NCBI RefSeq assembly: GCF_001411555.2
Contig: NC_049909.1
Span: forward strand, 21,624,623-21,688,622
DNA length: 64,000 bases
Direction: 5' to 3'
Source: Juglans regia
Taxonomy: Eukaryota > Streptophyta > Magnoliopsida > Fagales > Juglandaceae
Both the position numbers and the translations under genes were made by a program. The notes below the pieces were generated by a model that was given only the letters and a program-made list of their open reading frames with translations, was not told where the DNA came from and made no database searches. How positions within the stretch are numbered: position 1 is the first letter of the stretch; each line of letters begins with the position of its first letter. Positions 46,761-58,539 of this stretch are shown here, in pieces.

Positions 46761-49256
46761 GTATGCATTGCGTAATGTGAGAGTTAAGCACTATTATCTT
46801 AAAAAAGAGTAGTGATAGAAAAATATTTTACAACTTTTTTTTAAATTGATATCATTTTTATTAAATAATGATACTTAAGCTTATTTGATTAAAATGTCCT
46901 CTATTTAAGATAAAGACGTTATGAAACAGTACCTGTAAAAAATGGTTCTGTTTTTATTATCATTTTCTCGTGATAGAAACATAATTACTTTACAACTTTG
47001 TTTTAAATTGATGACATTTTTAGAAATAATTATATATGCTCCTTATACAGTTACAATTATTTTTAAAAATACATTTTTGTCCTTATCATTCTCCTTTAAA
47101 AACAAACAATTTTCTACTTGAATTTCAGATTTCTCAGGGGACAAAGTCTACCAGGCACTCTTCCTCCAGATTTGGGAAAGCTACCTTGCTTGCAAATACT
47201 GTAAGTATTGTATTGTACGTGTATTATTTTCTTTCATCAACTAACTTACCTATATACTGGAACTCATTTCTTCGTCTCCCTCTATCGTATTTGCAGTGAC
47301 CTCTTTCGCAACCACCTTAAAGGTTTAATCCCTTCGGCTTGGGGCTCCGTAAAGCAGCTCGTCTATATGTACTCTTACTCCCTCTTATATTAGAATAATG
47401 TTAGACATAAGAATTAAATACAAGTTTCAAATAGATAAATTTTGTGCAAATTTTTTATAAAGAATTAGGTTCCTCTAAAATCCATTTCTCTATTGATGTG
47501 TTTGTTTAGGTTAGCGTTGTTCTCATGTGGATGTACGTAGCTAATTGTACGTTATATATTAATATATTATTGTAAGTAATTATTCGTGGCTTATAAGTTT
47601 TAGAGCATATTTAATATTTAAAATATCTTCAAATTTTATGAATAATAATAAAATAGTTTGAACTAAAATATTAGATTAAATTTTAGAAAGAGAAAGAGAA
47701 AATTTTAAATAAAAATATATTTTAAAATAACTATTACATTAGAGTTTATGAAAATGAATATATAGATAATATAATTTTTTAATATTATATATTTCAATTT
47801 TAACACAGTGGTCTGGTCTTATCGCAGTTCCGTTTCAGGAAACCGGTTAACGGGTCCTATCCCTAGAGATCTTGCGAAAATCCCAACTCTGAGAAAGTTG
47901 TGAGTTTCGATCGCACCCATTTAGTTTCTATATTTTAACAGTTTTTTGAGAGGATTATTGTTAGCGAGCAATTCGGTTTTCTTTTTCGTAGGAAGGTCCA
48001 GTTCAATCAACTTTCTGAAAATCTTCCTCTAGAGCTTGGGAGTTTGTCCTCCTTAGAACAACTGTAAGATGAATTTCATATTATCAATTGCGAGTTCCAT
48101 CTCTCTTATTTGCAGCGAAAATTACTTGGATTGGATTTTTTGTAGGAAAAAATGTTGAATCCTGATATTCTGATAATTTTTTTTTAATAGATATTTCTGA
48201 TAATTAAGCCATTGGATGGATTATTACTTTTACAGCTTGCATATTTTATATATTAATCTGTTGTTTTCGATTGTAGTAAACTCAGCTCGAATAGTTTTAC
48301 TGGGGAGCTACCTCCTTCATTTGCAAACTTGACCTCATTGACAGATTTGTAAGCTTCTAATTATTTCTTTCTATATGAGTTTTATTTCCACGTGCTGAAA
48401 TTATAAGTTACTAATATTTGCCTTTTGATCAGATACCTATGACACTTTTTTTTTTTTTCCCGGTCTTGTCCATCAATGACCAAACGTAAATGCAGTTGGA
48501 TCAGTGACAATCAATTTTCTGGACAGATTCCCAGTTATATTCAAAACTGGAAAAACCTCACTACACTGTGAGACCTTATAATATATTCCTTTTTTGAAAA
48601 GATTTTGTTGTTATTATATTACGAAAATCGTGTATTATCATGACTCATAAAATCCAAATATGGCAACATGAACAGATATATTCAGGCAAGTGGTTTGAAG
48701 GGGCCAATTCCTCCCCTTGATCTTTTGGGAAAGTTAACTGACTTGTAAGTATGAATATTCCTGACCTATTATTCTCACAGCTATATATATATATATATAT
48801 ATATAATCATCTCGGTATATATGGAGATGGAACATATATATAATATGATTTGAACGACTATTATTTGTTGAATTTTGACATACAGGATGATCAGTGACTT
48901 GAATGGATCTGATCAAGTAACTAATTTTCCATTGAAAAACATTGACGTGGCACGATGGAAAACACTGTGAGTCCAATGTTTCAGCAGCATAATTTTCCAA
49001 AGTAATGTACGATCCTTATGGCTAGCTACTTTACTCAAGTTTTACATAATTAGTTACTCTTTTTTTTTGCAAGGATATTGAGGAATTGCAATCTTACTGG
49101 ACCGCTACCCGAGCCAATATTATCTCCCGGGGTTGGGACATCATTGTTAACCTTGTTCGTATAGTACTTCTTGATCATCTTCCACTTATTTCTCAGCCCG
49201 TTTTCTGATATATATTTTAGAAACCTTCGTGAACCTGACAATATGATAAAAAAAAT

Positions 49257-49483
49257 TTATGAGATAATGAAAATATGATAAAAAATTAAAATGTTGAATA
49301 ACATTACTCTTATTTTTTATAGTACCCTGCTTGCGTGGCTGCATGAAGGACCACAAGTCCTCAACTCGATGTCCCCAGTTATTCGTGAAAATCTGCCCCA
49401 AGTATTCCCAAACATCTTTTTCCTTGAAATCAACGTAAGATAAAAAAGATATACATCGAAGTCGAAGAATCTGGTTCGAGGAA
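49257..49483 (-). repeat. Inverted-repeat arm (left) within RLK-B
   Basis: Reverse complement of 51853-52080, essentially base for base, including private variants (AACTGGGGACATCG, TTTCAAGGAAAAAG) not in other X copies. The left arm starts about 20 bases after RLK-B intron 11 homology stops. The right arm ends exactly where the kinase tail begins. Confidence 0.9.
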
Positions 49484-49638
49484 ATGCTCCAAATGACTTT
49501 TCAATTTTAACATTATGAGAAATGCTCCAAATGACTTTTCTAACCTGTCTCTCTGGATGGTGGCTATGAGCATTATGTCATTATATATGGGACGTGGTCT
49601 TCATTTGCCAATAACAATTAAATATCATTGTCAGCTTA

Positions 49639-49848
49639 GGTCTCGTTTGTTTTTGGAGATGAGATGAGATGAGATTAAAGTTAAAAAATTGAATAAAATA
49701 TTGTTAGAATATATTTTTTAATATTATTTTTATTTTAAAATTTGAAAAAATTGAATTGTTTATTTTATTTTATATTGAAAGTTAGAAAAATTGTAATGAT
49801 TAGATGAGATGAGATGAGATGAAAAGTTTTTCCAAAACAAACGAGATC
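49639..49848. mobile_element. Tourist-like MITE (210 bp, TTA target duplication)
   Basis: Ends GGTCTCGTTTGTTTTTGGA and, reversed, GATCTCGTTTGTTTTGGA, with GAGATGAGATGAGAT inside each end. TTA flanks both sides. The paralogous blocks at 41190 and 51845 show one uninterrupted TCAGCTTAATTTCCTCG. Confidence 0.88.
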
Positions 49849-50389
49849 TTAATTTCATCGAACCAGATTCTTCGACTTCGATGTATCTTTTTTATCGCAC
49901 GTTGATTTTAGGAAAAAAGATATTTGGGAATACTTGGGGCAGATTTTCATGAACAACTGTGGACATCGGATTGAGGACTTGTGGTCCTTCATGCAGCCAC
50001 GCAAGCAGGGGTAAGCTCACGTAAATTGGTAATCCGAATGTATAAATGTATGTTAAATAAAATCTACGAATCAATCTGATCAAAAAGAAATGAAAAGCAC
50101 AAATTGAGAGAGAAAGAGGTAAGCTCACGTAATCTAAGTCTATATATTAAAAATGATTAATCAATAGTATAATTTAAATTTTGGTGGAATTATTATAAAA
50201 ATTAAGAACATATATCTCTCTCCTAAATAATGTGGTATTCTATATATTATTTATATTAATCAGTAAATATAATAATTAAAATACCAGTCTTATACAGTGA
50301 AAAAAGGCTTATAAAAAAGAAAAAAAAGTTTAAATTAATTTTTAAAAAAATCTAGATAATCATGATTCAGTCGTAGTTTCATATGTATA

Positions 50390-51072
50390 AGTCCTAATCG
50401 AATCATCATTCTATAATTCATTAAATTAATTAAATATTTTATTTATCAAATCTCTTATTTAAGAAAGAATTAGACTCATATGTAAGATAAAATATTAAAA
50501 TATAAAATAAATAATAAAATCAACATCTTCTTATTATCTTAACCCATTTTATTTCACAATCTATTTTCAACGACCAATGTCGACAATTAGTCGTGATTTT
50601 TCAATTTTAGACATTAAATTTGTAATTATAATATATTAAGAAAATGATATAATAACAACTATATCATATTCCATTTGCAACTTAGTATGTAATAATTTTT
50701 TTTTCATATACTTTAAACTGTTAATAGGACAATAGTTTTGAATTAAAGTGAAAAGAAATAAATTTTTAATATGAAATTATAGATAAATTGTAGAGCAGTT
50801 GGTATTTATCATTATCCAATATATTGTATTAATCCTCTTTTTGGAAAGTTTGATTTTGGAATTTCTTTTTTCCTTATAATTTTCAAATGATTAATTGGAA
50901 ATAGTATATTTTTATACTTTTTCGTGTTATCTGTCGATTCTGTCCGTGTGTCGAGCATTTCTCCTCCTATATATAAAATTAAAATTGGCCGGTATGATAA
51001 TATGATAACCTGATCACATTATGATCTATTAATTATGAATTTTTTTATTTATGCAAAGAAGACTTGGTCTCT
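50390..51072 (+). repeat. Orphan copy of RLK 5' flank (block P)
   Basis: Matches 41690-42500 and 58540-59245, including GTCGAGCATTTCTCCTCC and GAATTTTTTTATTTATGCAA. Here it is not followed by an RLK start codon but by GACTTGGTCTCTAATTGATT and a T-rich MITE. It is part of the DNA that replaced the centre of RLK-B. Confidence 0.75.
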
Positions 51073-51631
51073 AATTGATTAGTAAATTTAAATATATAAA
51101 AAAAAAAAAATTTTGAAAAATTATGCCTATTTTTTTTACGGTACGAACGTACAGGACAAGACCGTATACTCAAAGAGTTGTTTTTTTTTTCTTTTTTTTT
51201 CATATGTATTTTTAATCATTATAAACATTTTTAAAAAAAATAAAAAATTCATAATATTTTTAAAAAATATTTTTTTAATCACTAAATAAAAATAAAAAAT
51301 ACCACACAAATTTGGATCCCGAATTGCATCTCTGGCACTCAAACGTACGGGAAAAGTCGTACCTATCCATTTGCGGTAGCGCACACATCTATTGGAGAAC
51401 CACAAGTATGCTTGATTACCAAATTGACAGTCAAAACATGAGCACATTCACCTGTCACCACACGTACCTTGATTGATTGAATATTTGCAAAACTAGTAGT
51501 TGTCTACCATTAATGCATGATATATATACATGGCCTCCAAATGACTTTTCTAACCTGTCTCTCTGGATGGTGGCTATGAGCATTATGTCATTATATATGG
51601 GACGTGGTCTTCATTTGCCAATTACAATTAA

Positions 51632-51831
51632 GGTTTGGTTTGGTTCCTTAACTCCTGTCAACTCATCTCAACTCATCATTATAATTTTTTTAAATTTCAA
51701 TACAAAATATAATAAACAATTCAATTTTTTCAAATCTCAAAATAATAATAATATTAAAAAATAATATTCTAATAATATTTTATCATCTCAACTCAACTTA
51801 ACTCAACTCACTTCAATATCTAAACACAACC
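51632..51831. mobile_element. Tourist-like MITE (200 bp, TAA target duplication)
   Basis: Ends GGTTTGGTTTGGTTCC and, reversed, GGTTGTGTTTAGATATTG are imperfect inverted repeats. CAACTCATCTCAACTCAT and its complement lie inside. TAA occurs on both sides. The site is uninterrupted (CAATTAAATATCATTGTC-like) at 41176 and 49616. Confidence 0.85.
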
Positions 51832-51852
51832 TAAATATCATTGTCAGCTTAA

Positions 51853-52080
51853 TTTCCTCGAACCAGATTCTTCGACTTCGATGTATATCTTTTTTATCTT
51901 ACGTTGATTTCAAGGAAAAAGATGTTTGGGAATACTTGGGGCAGATTTTCACGAATAACTGGGGACATCGAGTTGAGGACTTGTGGTCCTTCATGCAGCC
52001 ACGCAAGCAGGGTACTATAAAAAATAAGAGTAATGTTATTCAACATTTTAATTTTTTATCATATTTTCATTATCTCATAA
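51853..52080 (+). repeat. Inverted-repeat arm (right) within RLK-B
   Basis: Counterpart of 49257-49483 and the best source for it. It contains X copy 4. It is joined directly to the truncated exon 23 of RLK-B at about 52081. Confidence 0.9.
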
Positions 52081-52888
52081 AAATGTTTATAGTTTTGGAG
52101 TAGTCGCCTTGAAAATTGTCAATGGGAAGAGCAACACGAGTCCCCGGTCTAAGGGGGAAGCTCTACATCTTCTTGATTGGGTGATTTCAATAACTTTTTG
52201 TCTTGCATTTCTTGCTTTTACACTTTTGGTTATTTTTATTTTCTTGTGTTTGCTAATATTAAAAATGTGGATTAGCTAGGGAAACATTTCATGATAAATA
52301 TAAACTATCCAATTGCCACACTTGCAGAGCAAGAATAAAGAATCAACTCCGTCTTCTATTATCTGTTTCCCGAGTACTTTTTTCTTGGAGTACAAATTTC
52401 TTACCAATATCACGTTGTTACTGATTTCTCAAGTCAAAAAGAGCTATTTTTCCTCTGTAGTCAGTAGCTTATTCTATGATTTGTTTATGTAGGCACTTGT
52501 TTTAAAAGAGAAAGGAAATCTATTGGATTTGGTTGATCCAAGATTAGGCTCAAACTACATGAAGGAAGAGGTTATGCGTTTGATTAATGTGGCTCTCCTA
52601 TGCACTAATGTTTCTGCAGCAGTTAGGCCTACCATGTCCTCAGTGGTGAGCATGCTTGAGGGTGACGCTGTTATTCCAGAGTTGGGTCCAAATTTAAGTA
52701 TCATAGATGATGAAATGAAAGTGAAGGCACTATGGGAGCATTTCCAAGATAAGAAAGAATCGAGTAGGTCGGAAAATAGCCAGACCCAAAGTTTATTAAG
52801 GGATGATCCATTCACGGGTTCTTCTACATCCGCTGTTGATCTATATCCAATCAACGTGGATTCTAGTTATTGGGAGAAAACAGTTTAG

Positions 52889-53967
52889 ATAAATGAGCAA
52901 TACTGCTGATCTTCATGCTAAGTTTGCCGTCTTTAATCGTGCAATAATTATTGTGACATATTATATATGTGGTACTTAAATGAAAAGTCACATTATTTAA
53001 TAAGGATTCTGTGGTGTAATAAATGTGAATTGCTAGCATAGCTAGGCATCCGAAAAATCGTAAACTTTTATATGTGATACTGATCTGGGATTATATTTGA
53101 ATTGGGACATAATCTTTATGTTTTACAATTTACATTTCCTGATTTTCATGTTTAATTTTTCCATTGATATCCCATTCTGATTAGATTTTGTATATCATGT
53201 TGGTCTATAAAATCAAAAGATTTATAGCCATACTTGGCAATTTTTTACGTATGCATCCCCTTTTGATTTTTCCGGATTATAAGATAAAAAATATTTATAT
53301 TGAATTTGTAAAATTCATATATAAATTCTCCTTAAACTATCATTTAATTTTGAATCACTCCTCAAACTATAAATATATATATATATATATATAATTAATC
53401 TACCGCATGAAATGCATGTAGTGTGCCAGAAAGCCTTAATTTACATGCAATCAAGTCCCAACACGGACCAAGTACTACTGATCATTACTATTTGCCCCTA
53501 ATGCGCACCAAATTATATGTACTTAGAAATATTTGGAAAAATAAATCACAGTAGTTCGAACTGATCATTATCCCTAAATATATTATTATAAGTTTTACAA
53601 TTAAATTGATGCACTGTTTGATTAATTTCAGAAGTTAAAATCAAAATTAACTGAGTTATGATTAGGACCAACATTAATGATCGTTTAGATGCCGTTTTGA
53701 GTTTATAAAAAAATTGTTAGTTGAGAAATGATCAGTGTTTGGTCCATATATATATTCATAATGTCCCAACAACAACATTAGAAACGGAAAAGAGACTGTA
53801 AAAGAGAAAATGTGTATTACCAAAATACACATGATCATGCGTACGTGTGTGTGACATATATATATATATACTTCTGCATCATTCTTTCCACACCTTTCAA
53901 GTCCTAATTAACTGTTCTTTCTCTTTAGATCTCTCTCAACACAAGTACATACCTGACCGCGTACGCC
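52889..53967 (+). promoter_or_regulatory. RLK-B 3' flank and TBL-B upstream region
   Basis: Co-linear with 10844-11306, then 15190-15720, then 20835-20920, without the two Helitron-like insertions of unit 1. The last ~90 bases (CTTCTGCATCATTCTTTCC, ATCTCTCTCAACACAAG) look like the TBL 5' leader. No TATA box can be picked out with confidence because of the (TA)n tracts. Confidence 0.65.
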
Positions 53968-56394
53968 ATGAAACATTGGATTAAAAGCTTTTGTTCTTTT
54001 GCTTTTGTCGTGTTACTCGTTTCATGCCATTCCAAAACGGAGCAATTGAGTATGTTAATAGGTCATGAAGATCATTATTTACAAACGGGCAGCTGTGATT
54101 TCTTCCGAGGAAGATGGGTTCATGATGATTCCTATCCTTCGTACAACTCAACATCCTGCCCCTTCATTATGAAAGAATTTGACTGCCAGAAAAATGGGCG
54201 ACCTGATACTGATTATCTCAAATACAGATGGAAAACTCGCCGTTGTAAATTGCCAAGGTCAGTCGGTACCCATATATGTATGCATTAATAATATGTGTTA
54301 TCACAAACCTGCATCTTGCATGTGTCCATGATCCAGTGTCCTAACTGCAGGGTACGTACGTAACGTCCGTCTTAATTTATATGTGTGATCATTTTTTGCA
54401 TGTCTTGTACATATGCATGTAGATTCAACGGTCTGGATTTCTTGAGAAGGTTTAAGGGGAAGAGAATATTGTTCGTAGGGGAGTCTCTAAGCCTCAATCA
54501 ATGGAAATCTCTCACATGCATGTTGCATGTTTCAGTGCCCCAAACAAACTACACTCTTGAGAGAAAAGGTGCTCTCTCCACGTTTACTTTGCAGGTGAGT
54601 AGCTAGCTAGCTAGGTACTTTTGATGTTACATGTTGCATGATCGAAGTTGCATGCGTGGCACTTTTGATGAGTTTTCTTCAACCCGGTTGGTTCCATCTA
54701 CTTGTTATAAAGCAGAATGCTCTACGATTGGGATTTTTTCAGTGCGAGCGACGCACCATGTTAAACTTATTGGAAGGCCATTAACTTGGTTGATTTTGTG
54801 AAATCACCGCAATTAATTAAATCTACATCTTCCTATCAATTTAAGTTTTTGAGACGAACAATGATGATTTCAGAAATTTTGTTATCATCTGTGCATATTA
54901 CATGGGAATTTCATGGATGATGGGGTTGCAGGAATATCGCATTTCTGTGGTGCTATCTCGCAATGGGTTTCTAGTTGATCTGGTAAAAGAAAAGATGGGC
55001 GCAGTCCTGAAGCTGGACTCCATTAACAATGGTAATGCATGGAGAGGATATGACATGCTTATCTTCAACACCTGGCACTGGTGGCTCCATACAGGAAGAA
55101 AACAACCGTACGTACATACGTAATTAATTAGATTCTCCAACAACATGAGCTGCATGTCTTTTTGGTGCTTTAACGTACGTACGTAGGTCTAATATTAAGA
55201 AATATTATTATTGTCTTGAAGTTGCAGTTGGGATTACATTCAACAAGGAGATAGAATACACAAAGATATGGATCGTTTGGTTGCTTTCAAGGAGGGGCTC
55301 ACTACTTGGTCAAAGTGGGTGGACTCTAACGTTGATCCTAAAATAACCAAAGTATTCTTCCAAGGAATTTCTCCAACCCATTTTGTATATAGTAATATAT
55401 ATTGAATTTTGAGTTTTGGAATGTAAAAAAGTAATTTTATCAATCTAATAATTCTTTTAGGTAAAAATGATATTTGAAAATTTTATAGAAGAATAATGAC
55501 ATGAGTCTTAAGGTGTGTACTGATCACTTTGAAAAAAAGTATAATGTATCAAACTATTTATAAAAGCTGAAAATTCATTTTTTAAGAATATATATCAAAT
55601 TGAGATTTTTCTTGAAAAGCACCTAGCTTCAAAGTTCGAATGTATAGAAGATGTACTCGAAAACCATCATAGAAACTTTTACTAAACAGTGAACAATTTC
55701 TTATTTAAAAAATTCTACCTCCGCGCAATACATGGTACGTCCACACATGGTTTTTCATTTTTTTTTGAGTAGTTCTATGTACAACTGTAAAGTGCGTAAA
55801 TATCGTGTAATCGTTTTGAAAAACAGTAGAATCCATTATTAAAAAATTAAATTTTTCATGTGAATTTTATATTTTATTCATTTTTTTCAAAACGATTACG
55901 TGGTGGTTACACAATTCACAGTTATAAATATTTTCTCTTTTTTTTCCCTCATAAATGTAGTATGGTATATGGATTATGAATAGAAGAACTCAATTACTAT
56001 AGGAGAAATAAAATAAATATAAATTTAATGTGTGGTGTGTGGCATGATCAACAACAAAATTCTAATTTTTGGTGGTCATGTTGAATTCAACAGTGGCAAA
56101 GACTGGAATTCGTCGAAGTCCACAACGTGCCATGAAGAAACCAAACCCTTGAGGAGTTCGACATATCCAAAGGGTTCTCCACCAGCAGTAGCTGTTGTAA
56201 AGAGTGTGTTGAAGAAAATCTCAACTCATGTCACATTGCTCGACGTGACTACATTATCTCAATTGAGAAAAGATGGACACCCATCCATTTATGGCTTTGG
56301 AGGGAAAAGGGGGAACGATTGTAGTCATTGGTGTCTTCCTGGTGTCCCTGATACATGGAATCAACTCTTATACGCAACTCTCATCACTCCATGA
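53968..56394 (+). CDS. TBL-B: PMR5/trichome-birefringence-like protein, five exons, probably defective
   Basis: Exons 53968-54257, 54423-54594, 54932-55107, 55228-55384 and about 56094-56394. The N-terminus is hydrophobic ([13 protein letters not shown]), as a signal or anchor for the secretory route. TBL domain: [29 protein letters not shown]-esterase/DUF231: [78 protein letters not shown]. Family role: O-acetylation of cell-wall polysaccharides in the Golgi, close to the TBL37/38 group by overall look (inference). Oddities: the esterase GDS motif is GES. Exon 4 ends in phase 0 at its only visible donor, but exon 5 enters at phase 1 through CAACAG, so the total (1096 nt) is not a multiple of 3 and the DxxH end is out of frame. 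Either another splice site is used or this is a pseudogene. Confidence 0.8.
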
Positions 56395-57284
56395 AATTCA
56401 AAAAATAATTAGAACTTTTTAACCAAACTGTATTGGTAATACGCATACTATTTCTCTGGTAAATGAAGAAGATAAGTAAAAATAGAATTTATAAAAATAC
56501 TTCTATTCAGATGAATGTTATAGATAGTGAGAGGACCTATTTATAAAAAAAAGAGACCAAGTTAAATAAGGAAATACATAAATACAATATCTCCTAATCT
56601 AAATTGTATTCCAATCAAAATAATATACATGAAATTACGACAACAAAATATAATCGAAATGTTTGGCGCCCTTAAGAGGAGTTTTTACTTTTTTGGTAAC
56701 ATGAGAACAGGATAATCGAGGAAAATTTAGGATTGAAGTAAAGATTTTTAAATAAAGAGAAATGATATTTGTAATTTTAGAGTATGCAAATTGCAACCTC
56801 CACATATTCTATTTTAAAAATAAATGATTAAATCTAAGATTTACATTAAAAAAAAATTTAATAATAAACGGTTATTTATTTATTTTTTTAAAATAAAGTA
56901 GGCTGAGCTATTGATTTAAGGGAAAAAGATGTTTGGGAGTAGTAGTTGGGGCAGATTTTCATGAACAACTGTGGACATCGAGTTGAGGACCTGTGGTCCT
57001 TCATGCAGCCACGGGGGACTATATAAAATAAGAGTAATATTACTCATCATTTCAATTATCATCATCTTCTCATCATCTCATGAAGTGAAATAAGATAATT
57101 AGAGACTATTTATTATATTTCATTTGTGAATTTATCATTTAATGTCACATTATGGAATGATAAGTTGATAATAAAAAAATAAATATGGAATATATTTTTT
57201 TATAAAATAAATGGTCATTGAGCTCACATTTGATAAAATATAAAATAAAAAATAAAATTTATCTTTTTATATTAATTTAAGTAA
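56395..57284. other. Intergenic, with X copy 5
   Basis: Likely TBL-B 3' UTR, then AT-rich DNA, then an X copy at 56921-57014 that has lost the CAAGCAG end, then AT-rich DNA matching 41370-41680. No gene. Confidence 0.6.
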
Positions 57285-57935
57285 GTAGTACTGATTTCAT
57301 ATGTATAATAGCATAACAGAAGTGATCCTAATCGAATCAACATTCTACATTTCATTAAATTAATTAAATATTTCACTTATCGAACTTTTCATTGTGGGAG
57401 AATTAGACTCATACGTAAGGATATCGAAAAGTGTTAAAATATAAAATAAATAATAAAATTTACATCTTCTTATTAGTTTAATCTATTTTATTTCACAATC
57501 TATTTTCAGCAACCAATGTTAACAATTAGTCGCGATTTCCCAATTTTAGGCATTAAATTTGTAATTGTAATATATTAAGAAAATGATATAATAACAATAT
57601 GTATATCATAGTCAATTTACAACTTAGCATGTAATAATTATTTTTTTTCATGTACTTTAAACTGTTATTAGGACAATAGTTTTGAATTAAAGTGAAAAGA
57701 AATAATTTTTTAATATGAAATTGTAGATAAAATATTGTGCGACTCATAAAGTCCTTACAGTCTCTCTCAGCTCGTCCCTATATATCTATCTCCAACGAAA
57801 GGTCCGTCCTTGCATTTGGTCTCCACTACTGCTTAGGTCCCAATTAAATTCAAACTGATCCTATCGTCTCTCTCTTATACTTCTCTGAACTCCTTCGTAC
57901 TACTTATTCATGAGTCATTTGTGTACTAATTTAAA
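57285..57935 (+). repeat. Orphan RLK 5' flank and leader (block P copy 4)
   Basis: Matches RLK-A 1-545 closely, including the leader (CTCCAACGAAAGGTCC, CTTCGTACTACTTATTCATG). It stops just short of the position of the RLK start codon. No LRR exon follows. Most likely a truncated fourth RLK copy. Confidence 0.8.
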
Positions 57936-58096
57936 TACGCAATTACATAATAGACCACTTCTACACATTTACCATGACCCAACGATACTAACTGACCCAC
58001 GTAACTACTGACTCACTTACAGGCCCATTTTTTAGTATCTGGCCCACTAAATGAGACTCTGTCAAAATCCATAACAAAGTATGCGTAATTCATAAG

Positions 58097-58347
58097 GGAA
58101 ATGCTTTGGGTCCCGAATTCGGGACCCAAAGTGTGTCCTGAAAGGTTTTTTTTTTTGTTTTTTTTTGCTTTTTTTTTACTGAATGATTAAAAATATATTT
58201 TTTAATGATGTTAGGATTTTTTTATTTTTTAAAAAAATATTTATGATGATTAAAAAAATACATAAAAAAAAACAAAAAAACAAAAAAAATAAAAAGCTTA
58301 TTCGGGACACAAAATGGGTCCCGAATTCGGGACCCATAGCAGTGCCC
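58097..58347. mobile_element. Mutator-type MITE with palindromic ends (251 bp, 10-bp target duplication)
   Basis: Flanked by AATTCATAAG at 58087-58096 and 58348-58357, a perfect 10-bp duplication. Each end carries the palindrome GGGTCCCGAATTCGGGACCC, and the ends are inverted repeats of each other (CTTTGGGTCCC / CTATGGGTCCC in reverse). The interior is T-tract, ATTAAAAATATATTTTTTAAT-type, A-tract. The target length fits Mutator-like elements. Confidence 0.85.
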
Positions 58348-58539
58348 AATTCATAAGTACTGACTCAAAGGAAACGACGAATATCATTGACCCCTCGTTG
58401 TATATCTTTTTTTCTCACGTTGATTTCAGGGAAAAAGATGTTTGGGAGTACTGATTGGGGTAGATTTTTTTTTTTTTTAAGAAATGGCCATTGGGTATCA
58501 AATATAAAACAAATAATAAAATTTATCATTTTGTATTAA

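Larger units (their letters stand above)
43127..47128 (+). other. Intron 2 of RLK-B, expanded to 4 kb
   Basis: More than twice the length of the RLK-A intron because of several insertions: an AT-rich repeat around 43247-43560, a MITE-like TTATTATTTATTATTT element at 43811-43965, a T-rich/A-rich MITE at 44060-44200, the Tourist-like element at 44539-45146 and a partly duplicated stretch to 45500. The rest (45860-47128) aligns to RLK-A 1670-2767. Confidence 0.7.
42708..52888 (+). pseudogene. RLK-B: LRR-VIII RLK with its centre deleted and replaced
   Basis: Exons 1-11 are intact and co-linear with RLK-A: 42708-42807, 42949-43126, 47129-47200, 47297-47368, 47828-47899, 47992-48063, 48277-48348, 48496-48567, 48676-48744, 48886-48966, 49074-49154, all with GT-AG sites and consistent phase. 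Homology stops at about 49235 in intron 11. It resumes at 52082 part-way through exon 23 (kinase, VYSFGVVA), then exon 24 at 52493-52888, ending in TAG. Exons 12-22 (last LRRs, malectin domain, TM, most of the kinase including HRD and DFG) are missing, replaced by duplicated flank and X blocks. A transcript from the intact start could encode at most a secreted LRR fragment. The coding parts left are very similar to RLK-A, so the duplication is fairly recent. Confidence 0.88.

Noticed and set aside
49892..50128. Reading the X block on the opposite strand (LAWLHEGPQVLN frame)
   Set aside because: The plus frame has acceptor and donor signals at its borders and stays open in four copies. The minus frame is open too, so this is a preference, not proof.
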